A stretch of DNA of 64,000 nt from Alligator mississippiensis (Eukaryota; Chordata; Crocodylia; Alligatoridae): NCBI RefSeq assembly GCF_030867095.1, contig NC_081824.1, forward strand, positions 137,855,433-137,919,432, given 5' to 3'. Each line of letters begins with the position of its first letter. The stretch's first letter is position 1. A model generated the notes under the pieces. The model was not told the DNA's origin. It saw nothing but the letters and a program-made list of their open reading frames with translations, and searched no databases. Of this stretch, positions 56,941-64,000 are shown in pieces. Position numbers and translations under genes: made by a program.

Positions 56941-59037
56941 GGGCATGTCCACACATGCAAGCGTGTGCACTTGCAGCAGCTCAAATAGAAGAAGTGCAAA
57001 TTTAAGCCAGGGCTTTTTGCTTCAGCGCACATGCTCAGACATGCACTTGGGGCAAAATAACCCTGCCAGGCTCCTCCCAGATCTTCAGCCAGGGGGAGCT
57101 CAAGCCTGGGGCCAACACCTATGCTGTCCCCATCAGTATAAAAAGCTGCCCTGTCCTGGCCCCAGCAGTATAAAAAGCCACCCTGGCAAGTAGCTCAGGG
57201 CTACTAGCTCTCAGGAGCTTCTGGGGCCCAGCTAATTGGTACCTGGGGACACTACCCCTTGTGCCAGCTGGACTGCTGTAGCAGCCCTGATAGTTCCCTG
57301 CACCCTTTACCCAGTGCAGTAGTCTGGCAGTGGGGACTGCTGCCTGGCTGTGACCTGCTGTGCACCTGCCAGACCTGGATGGGGACTGCACAGCCAGTAG
57401 AGGCATCTGCCCCTCTGGGCCAGCTGCCAGTGGACTGAGGTTGCAGGGTTGGTCTTTGTGTGGCATTACTGCCATTTGTGCCCCTGCCCAGCCATCTGGG
57501 CAGCTATCACCCGGAAGATGTTCCAGGTGTTGTGGCCTGCTTTGAACTGTCAAAGCATATCCTCCTGGTCTCATTTGGCCAGGAGGTCAGCCACAGCCAG
57601 ATGGGTCCAAGGTGCCAGCTCTGAGCAGGTGGGGTCCTGTCACTGGCCTCCCTAGCAGGAATTCTGGTGTTCCCTATTGGAAAACTGAAAAATCCCTGAT
57701 AAAAAAATCCCAAAATCACTCTCTAAAATACCCCCAAATCCATGTTCCTCCACAAGTAAAACAAAAGACAATTATAAGGACAGAGAGCAAGACAGAGACA
57801 GTGATCAGTTGGACAATGTTTTATATATATGTTTGATATATCTTACAATATTAAAGCAAGTCTGTTATAATAATAAAGTGAACTCTAAATACAGGTTTCA
57901 TGAATTCATGAATACATGTTTTGCTGCACTCCTACAGGGCAATGGCCCCCACACAAGGGTTTTGCCCCCCACAACAGGGGGTTCAGCCCCCACACAAGGG
58001 GTATACCCCCCCAACAGGAGATTCAGCCCCCCAACAGGGGATTCAGCCTCCAAACAAGGGGTACAGGCCCCCAACAGGAGATCAGCCCCGCAACAGGGGA
58101 TTCAGCCCCCAAACAAGGGTTATGGCCCCCCAACAGGGGCCAAATGGCCCCCAAAGGGGTTACCACCCCCCTTTCAAGGCCCACATGCCCCACCCCAGCC
58201 CCCCAATTGCTGCCCCACCTGGCCCCATCCCCCACCAGTTGCTGTACCCCACCAGTGGCTCCCCCAAATCCCCCTATGGCTGCCCCACCCAGCCTCACTC
58301 CCCCAACTTGCACCCTCAGGCCCTCATGGCTACCCCCACAACTCCAGGCACCATTAGTTAAAAAACCCCCTGAAAAAAACCAGAAAAAAAATGGAGCTGC
58401 TGGTAAGTGCCAGGTTTGTTTGTTTTTCTGGTTTTGTTTAGACTATGGGATGGGGGGGCAGGAAAGGGGCCAACCAGGGCAGGGGTTGGGGGCCTTGGCA
58501 GGCTGGCAGGGGGAGGGGCTGGCCGCGGCAGGGGTCAGGAGCCTTGGTGGGGCTGGCAGGGGGAGGGGCTGGCTGCATCAGGGGTAGGGGGTCTTTTGGG
58601 GGCTGGCTGGGGGAGGAACCAGCCCCAGCAGGGTTCAGGGGCCTCAGGGGGGCTGGTAGGGGTTGGGGGGGCTGGGGGAGTGGGCAGGACCATTGGGAGT
58701 CCCCTCCATGGTCCCCTCCTCTCTCCTCCAGTCCCCCCCCAACCCCTTACTCACTGGCACCGGAGCCCTGGTGCTGAAACATGCAGTGTAGCCAGCTCCA
58801 GGATGAGGGGCCAACCATAGAGATGCTCTGCAGCCAGAGCATCTCCATGGAGGACCCAGCCACCGGTTGCCTCAGGCCAAGGTCATGGACTGTGGCCTGC
58901 TTTGCTTTTTTAAACATCAATTTTTTTAGACCCCTGGATATCCAGGCGTTATTTTGTTTCCGCACATGCCTGTTGCCCCACCTCAAAGGGGTTTGAGGTG
59001 GGGCAAGAGACACATGCGTGCTCGTGTGGACGCGCCC
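56941..59037. mobile_element. Right arm as a complete DNA element with 'GGGCRYGTCCACAC' ends
   Basis: Starts gggcatgtccacacatgc and ends with the complement of gggcgcgtccacacgagc; flanked by TAT on both sides (56938-56940; 59038-59040), a possible 3-bp TSD. 2097 bp, non-autonomous. The left arm (55205-56940) is a second copy in the opposite direction without recognisable own outer or inner terminus. Confidence 0.6.
57945..58150. repeat. Degenerate GC-rich tandem array, right arm
   Basis: Units of the form acaaggggtatacccccc and caacaggggattcagccccc; reverse complement of the array at 56080-56335. Apparent proline-rich reading frames here are by-products of the repeat. Confidence 0.75.
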
Positions 59038-59040
59038 TAT

Positions 59041-59679
59041 GAGTATGGCTTATTGATGACTGCAGTGGGCAAATCCATCACTAGTTTACTGTAATGCCAT
59101 AGATAACAAGCACTCTGCAGTAAGAGAAGGGTCTGTTGTAGGAGAAGAGATAAGCAACTCTAAGTTTCAGGGAAAAGTAGAGCAGGGAAAAGTAGAGTAG
59201 AGAGAAAACTTGCTGACTAGTTACTTGCTAATTTAATGTTAGATTTTCTTCAATAACTTTCTTGCACAGCTTTTCCTAGGTTTCTTTCCCAACTCTACAA
59301 ACATTTGTCCTGAATTTATCACCAGATCCACCCTTGGGGACTACTGTACAAGTATAGAGTGCATTGAGGTCTGTGGGATTCTGAGTATGCACAGGGGTCC
59401 ATCCTGGTGCATCAGATTGCAGGACTGAGAAGATGGGCTTTTACAACATACAACTAATAACCATGTGAAGGAAACTGTAGGGAAAGCCTTAGCTCTTAAA
59501 ATGCTGTTGGGTCATTAGGTTAGGTAATCTTTATGTTTATTAACCTCTGTCTTAATCAATAGTATGCATTGATATTACAATTTTATACAAGTTTTATGAT
59601 GTAAGTTTTTCTCTGTGCATACTGAATCGTGAACAAGACCCCCAGTATATATACTACCTATTCTAAATAGGCTCCAAAT
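59041..59679. other. No recognisable feature
   Basis: AT-rich sequence between the large palindrome and a CR1. Confidence 0.4.
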
Positions 59680-60398
59680 TATAACAGATTTTGATAGTAG
59701 ATGTAGAAAGAAACTGGGGCAAAATGGGCATTTCTACTTATGGCTAACAAGCAGGGCAAACAATACTCTGGTATGCATCAACCAATACAAGCAGGGGTTA
59801 GGGGCCCCTCAAGCAAAACCAAGGAAGTGATTCTTTTGCTTTACTCAGCATTGGTGAGACCACAGCTGGAGTACTGTATCCAGTTCTGGGCACTGCACTC
59901 CACCAAGGATGTGGAAAAGCTTGAGAGAGTCTAGAGAAGAGCCACCTGTATGATCAGGGACTTGCAAAGCAAGCCATACAAGGAAAGGCTGAGAGACTTG
60001 GATCTCTTGAGCCTAAAAAAAGATAAGGCTGAGAGGGGACTTGGTAACAGTTTACCACTACATCAGGGGAGTACATCAAGGGGTCGGTGAACAGCTGTTT
60101 GCCAGGGCACCCTTGGGGAAAACCAGGAGTAATGGCCACAAACTCCTGGAAGACCGTTTCAGGCTTAACACTAGGAAAAAAATTCTTCACAGTTAGGGTG
60201 TCCAGACTGTGGAATAAACTCCCTCCAGAAGTGGTACAATCACCCACCCTGGAAATCTTCAAGAGGAGACTGGACAGTCACCTTGCTGGGGTCACCTGAC
60301 CCCAGTTGTCTTTTCCTGCCTAGTGCAGGGGGGCTGAACCTGATGATTTTGCGAGGTCCCTTCCAGCTCCTTACAATCTATGAATCCATGAATCTAAG
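59680..60398 (+). mobile_element. CR1 LINE 3' part
   Basis: ORF2 C-terminus in broken frames (EVILLLYSALVRPQLEYCIQ, FWALHSTKDVEKLERV, then RLRDLDLLSLKKDKAERGL-like, KFFTVRVSRLWNKLPPEVVQ, FKRRLDSHLAGVT) then a 3' UTR ending in repeated tatgaatccatgaatc. Confidence 0.88.
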
Positions 60399-61084
60399 CC
60401 TATAATCTGTCCCAAGTTTTTGGAACCCCTCCATCCCCCACCAAATGAGATAAAAAACCAGTCTACAAGGTGTTGATGAGGGTATGAAATATTTTAATAG
60501 TTAATTTGCTGTAAATAAGCAGGCTATAAATAATGGGGCATTTGATACATTTATCAAGTATACTCTATCGAGTTGTGACACTGCAACACATCAAGAATTG
60601 TTTTATGTATTATGTCACTCTAATGTTTTAACAGTCATAATCAATAAACTCAATGAGTTTGGTAGATTTATTTTCCTCATCCTTTCCTTTAACAAATAAT
60701 CAGTATTTTAATGGAATTTGAAAAAAATAGAACATGGGATTGGAAGGGACCTCTCAGGCCCTCTGTAATTGCAGGCAATCATGAAGTATACAGAGCAAGA
60801 TTAGCAAAATAAGACATAAACTACATTGTATTTATACAGTCAGTCTGAGGTCCCCAGTCCAACTCCATGTTTGAGGTAGGATCATAGAAAGCTGTAACAA
60901 TTAGCTGGCATAATTTCTTTGCCTTCAAATGAAATGGCTGTTGATTTACACTGGTATGAAATATACTTAAAATTCTATTGCTTTAATTTTACACAGTTTA
61001 ACTCCATTAAGTAACTAGGGTAATCCAGTAGTGAACCACACCTCTCATCTTTACAAAAAATATGCCCATAATTCTCTTCTCACA
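60399..61084. other. No recognisable feature
   Basis: AT-rich. A stub 'gggattggaagggacctctc' near 60736 may be a trace of another CR1 3' end on the - strand. Confidence 0.4.
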
Positions 61085-61342
61085 GGCCACGTCTACACAA
61101 GATGCTTACTGAGCAGTAGCTCGTTACCACTGCACAGTACTGTTGGATGGCATGAACTGTGATGCGATGCTACTGCACACTAGTAATGGGCTACTGCACA
61201 GTCAACATCACTAGGAAGCCATGTGGGGATGCTACTGTGGAGTAATGCCGGTTACTGCGCAGGCATTTAGTACTTGGGTATGCAAGTACTAAATGACTGC
61301 GCAGTAACAACTGTGCAGTTAGCATTTTGTGTAGACACAGCC
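61085..61342. mobile_element. Palindromic MITE, 'GGCCACGTCTACACAAGATGC' family
   Basis: Left end ggccacgtctacacaagatg and the complement of the right end (ggctgtgtctacacaaaatg) pair well; inner hairpin tagtacttgggtatgcaagtacta. Closely related to 23905-24135. No clear TSD. Confidence 0.7.
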
Positions 61343-61416
61343 ATGCTGGTTTTAATCAAGAGTAACTTCACATGCAGTCAGGTTCAAGATCTGAAAAGAG
61401 ATGGAAGAGGGATGCT

Positions 61417-61626
61417 GGGCATGTCTACATGAGATGCTAAATACGCAGTTGACTAATTCTACTGAGCATTAGTGCGGCAGGCAAAAACCGTGCTAATGCA
61501 CTAATGCGCAATAGAATTAGTCTACAAAAACGCATGCGCTGGCACTACCTGTAATAACAGGTACTAACTTAATGCATTATAATTATAGCATTATAAGTAT
61601 ACACTTCATGAAGTGTAGACGTGTCC
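61417..61626. mobile_element. Palindromic MITE, 'GGGCATGTCTACATGAGATGC' family
   Basis: Ends gggcatgtctacatgagatg and acttcatgaagtgtagacgtgtcc pair over about 15 bp; interior hairpins attctactgagcattagtgc and gcactaatgcgcaatagaat. No clear TSD. Confidence 0.6.
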
Positions 61627-63134
61627 GCAGAGAGGTTGCTGTTTGTGGTAAGGACTGCAAAAGAAACAGCTCTAAATCCAAGCTCATAAAATGTCTTTAA
61701 GAGTGCCGCGTGCTATCCCCTGGCTCACAGTACAAAACAGCATCCTTATTAGGAAAGTATATAAAATATAATATATAAGAATTTGCACAGCACAAGGGAC
61801 AGGGGCAAAAATCAGCAAATTTAGAAAAAGGTGGTGTTACTTTAAAGTTCCATTGAGGAATATCAGCCAGATTACTAAATGTCACTAGTTATCCTTGTAA
61901 TGGTATCAAGAAGCCTAAACCAAGGCTTGTAAAACAAGGTCATTGAACTTTATTTGCATTCTTTTAATAATCTTGTCTTACATTGCCATATAGCAAGCTA
62001 ACAGGACGTAGGAGGGGATTAATCTCTGAAAAACTATTAACAGGAGCAATAGAAAGTAAAGAAGAAAAGTAAATCTAGGACAAGAGAGATTTATATGGAG
62101 ACCAGAAAGCTAGGAAGGGAAAAGACAAAATGGAAAAAGATGAGGGAACAGTGGAAAGTGAGAGAGGCTGTAACAACAGATGCCTGGAAAATAATGACAG
62201 ATACAAGTTGAGGAAATCGGAGAGAGAGAAAGATCAGAGTCATAAACAGTGGTGTCCGAGTACAGACAAGGATTGATCCAGTGAGGAACCTTCTGAACAG
62301 TCCTGTGCCTTGGAGAAGACAGAAGTAATAATTTTATTATTGTAAAGCTTAGAGAAAGTTAGTAACTAGAAGCCTAACCTCACCTGACAATGGTAGACTG
62401 ACATCAAAAAATGCTCCATTTGTGCCTTCCTTTTTAAGACTAGAGACCAGATTTAACTGCCAGGGTGAAGAGAGACATCGACTGCAGATGCAAATATTTG
62501 AGGAGCAAGCAATGCTATATGGGAGAGACTACATATTGGACTCAGTGATAAAATCTACAAAGAAGGAGCTGGATTATTAAAGCAGATGATCTTGAATGGG
62601 CCACAACTTCCAAGATGAGGCCAGACCTGAGGAAGGACCCTAAAGAATTTGTCAATTCATTAACCATCAGCAATAACCTATCTGCTGAGATCAACAATAA
62701 CTGGAGGTTTTCAACATGAGTGTGAGATTCTTGAGTGGACCAAAAGCAAACTTAACCAACAGCTCCATTTATGCTGTGCCTCAGCTAAGGACCAGAAAAG
62801 GTTAGACTATTAGATTAAGTTTTAGAATGTTTTAATTCAGTACCATTCCTACAGCATCTCACTTGCTGAGAGGTAGGTGAAATGTCAGTTTAAACCTGAA
62901 AGGTAAATATTTATATTTGCATACAAATGTATTCAAAATTAACTACTGGGTATACATATTATTATGTAAGATCAAGAATATTTTGATACATAGCTGTGAT
63001 CCAGCTCCTGCAAGCCCTTCTAAATGCATTTAATTTAGGCAGTGGGAGTTATCCCACTGGTCTCAGTGGGACTACTAATCTACCTGCCTGATTAAAATTA
63101 AGCACTCTGTTAGGGCTTGTGATCATTATGATCA
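61627..63134. other. No recognisable feature
   Basis: AT-rich, purine-rich around 62050-62250; no frames of note. Confidence 0.4.
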
Positions 63135-63238
63135 ATGTTACACCTGATGAAGAATGCCTTTTATTTGAAAACTTGTCTAACTTTATCTCAGTTACATAGT
63201 TGGTTTAATAAAAGATATCACCCCAAGAAATCCTTACT
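63135..63238 (+). repeat. Dispersed repeat tail
   Basis: acctgatgaagaatgccttt, then agttggtttaataaaagata and tcaccccaagaaatccttac; same tail, opposite strand, as 52488-52600. Confidence 0.6.
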
Positions 63239-64000
63239 TCTACCACAATTTTACACAATAATTTAATGTAAAAATATCAGCATTTTCCTCATATCTTTAA
63301 ATATTTACACAACTTAATTATCCAGCTAGATTTTAATCTTGCTTTATAGGTAGTGACATTATATGTAACTGTACCACACACACGGTCACATTTCCCACAC
63401 GCACTTTTTTTACAGAGAAGATCAAGCCCAGTTCTTACAAGTCCATACTTCACAAGGGCTTCTTGACCTGAAGCCTCTGTGACTGCAAGTGCTGGGGTCT
63501 ATCCATGTGAAGCAGTTTGCATGTTTGGAGATGTAATCAAGATAAAATTCTTCACTTTTAAAATCAGAAGTCTGCTTTTGGATTTGCTATTATCAGATAG
63601 TATAAGCTAACCGAGCCATTATAAATTGCAAGGCACTGATTCTGTAAAGACTTACAGATGTGCTTAAAGTTAACCATATGAGAAATCATAGTGACTTCAG
63701 GGGAGATATTTACATGCTTAAAGTATGTAGAGTATCTTTTTCAGGCATGATGTTCTATTTAATATTATCATGTAAGTAGTGGCTAAATTGATCATTCAAA
63801 TCAGAAGCATCTGCTTTCACTGTTGTTGATTGTGCCATGGCTTTCAAAGTCCATAGCTAACAGAGTTCCTAGTGAATTTATTGACAGCAGGTTACAGGTT
63901 TGTGCTGCTTTGTTTATATTAAGAGGTGCAGTAGATTGACAGTGGTGTGTGTGTGTGTGCGTGTTCAGCTACAGGAAATTCAGCATAACAAAATTTAGAA
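63239..64000. other. Non-coding; (GT)n near the right edge
   Basis: A short (GT)n tract at 63943-63961 and otherwise AT-rich sequence. Confidence 0.5.

Larger units (their letters stand above)
55205..59037. repeat. Inverted repeat (palindrome) of about 3.8 kb
   Basis: Two head-to-head arms meeting near 56941. Paired landmarks: ctcaaacccctttgaggtgg at 55231 with cctcaaaggggtttgaggtg at 58981; gacccctggatatct at 55319 with gacccctggatatcc near 58928; ggctgggtcctccatagaga at 55380 with catggaggacccagcc near 58847; the ggggctgaacccc tandem tract at 56080-56335 with its complement at 57945-58150; aattcatgaaacttgtattt at 56350 with aatacaggtttcatgaattc near 57888; ttttccaatagggaacacca at 56493 with tggtgttccctattggaaaa at 57665; tgaggcaaaaagcc against ggctttttgcttca at the centre. 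The right arm carries about 300 bp (57115-57415) absent from the left. No transposase. Confidence 0.88.

Noticed and set aside
55065-58820. Many overlapping Pro/Gly-rich open frames of 100-220 codons in the large palindrome
   Set aside because: They follow from GC-rich tandem repeats lacking stops, occur on both strands and mirror each other between the arms; no domain or codon pattern supports coding.

Overview
The window is vertebrate nuclear DNA: CpG-poor, gene-sparse and packed with amniote-type interspersed repeats. CR1 LINEs dominate. Their 3' ends carry the 'catagtttcatag' and 'agggacctgaacagatcatctag' signatures, and there are also old L3/CR1 fragments, MIR/CORE-SINE relics, many hAT-type non-autonomous elements, and palindromic elements with 'GGGCATGTCTACA' termini. 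This mixture suggests a non-mammalian amniote, and a crocodilian such as an alligator is my best guess. That assignment is inference from repeat style, not proof.

The one convincing intact protein-coding gene is an intronless 325-residue Mas-related G-protein-coupled receptor (MRGPR/MAS1-like) on the + strand at 52688-53665. It has a splice acceptor 30 bp upstream of its ATG and a polyadenylation signal about 340 bp downstream. Two dead relatives lie in the same window: a + strand pseudogene at about 40030-40904 (stops, frameshifts, broken NPxxY) and a much older - strand remnant of TM5-TM7 at about 16200-16545. The window is therefore part of a decaying MRGPR cluster. A second, weaker gene candidate is a possible first coding exon at 8925-9098: a TATA box, a signal-peptide-like start and an in-phase splice donor, for a secreted protein I cannot identify.

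Layout. 0-2 kb: CR1 scrap and a - strand LTR element with a tRNA-Leu-like primer-binding site. 2.6-4.4 kb: GC-rich segment, probably the 5' part of a LINE on the - strand. 4.85-5.95 kb: dead Ty3/gypsy integrase. 7.6-8.2 kb: foldback element. 8.86-9.1 kb: candidate exon. 10.3-11.0 kb: palindromic element split by CR1. 11.2-14.1 kb: near-complete CR1 ORF2 (-). 15.7-17.5 kb: repeat, MRGPR remnant, hAT MITE. 17.5-20.6 kb: GC-rich LINE-like block and second CR1 (-). 20.7-21.5 kb: hAT MITE with clear target-site duplication (TSD). 27.9-31.0 kb: CR1 split by a 2.66-kb hAT transposon with transposase relics. 30.5-32.6 kb: cluster of 'GTCTACA' palindromic elements. 34-36.1 kb: Tx1/L1-like LINE (-). 40-41 kb: MRGPR pseudogene. 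41.5-42.4 kb: solo LTR with 5-bp TSD. 42.4-51.3 kb: old L3/CR1, MIR and tRNA-SINE relics. 52.7 kb: intact receptor. 55.2-59.0 kb: a roughly 3.8-kb inverted repeat. 59.7-60.4 kb: CR1 (+). 61.0-61.6 kb: two palindromic MITEs. 63.1-64 kb: dispersed repeat tail and a (GT)n tract.

Nothing bacterial, no CRISPR and no operon is present. The most unusual structures are the roughly 3.8-kb palindrome at 55.2-59.0 kb, the family of elements with shared termini that it belongs to, the three-copy MRGPR birth/death series, and the unidentified secreted-protein exon.
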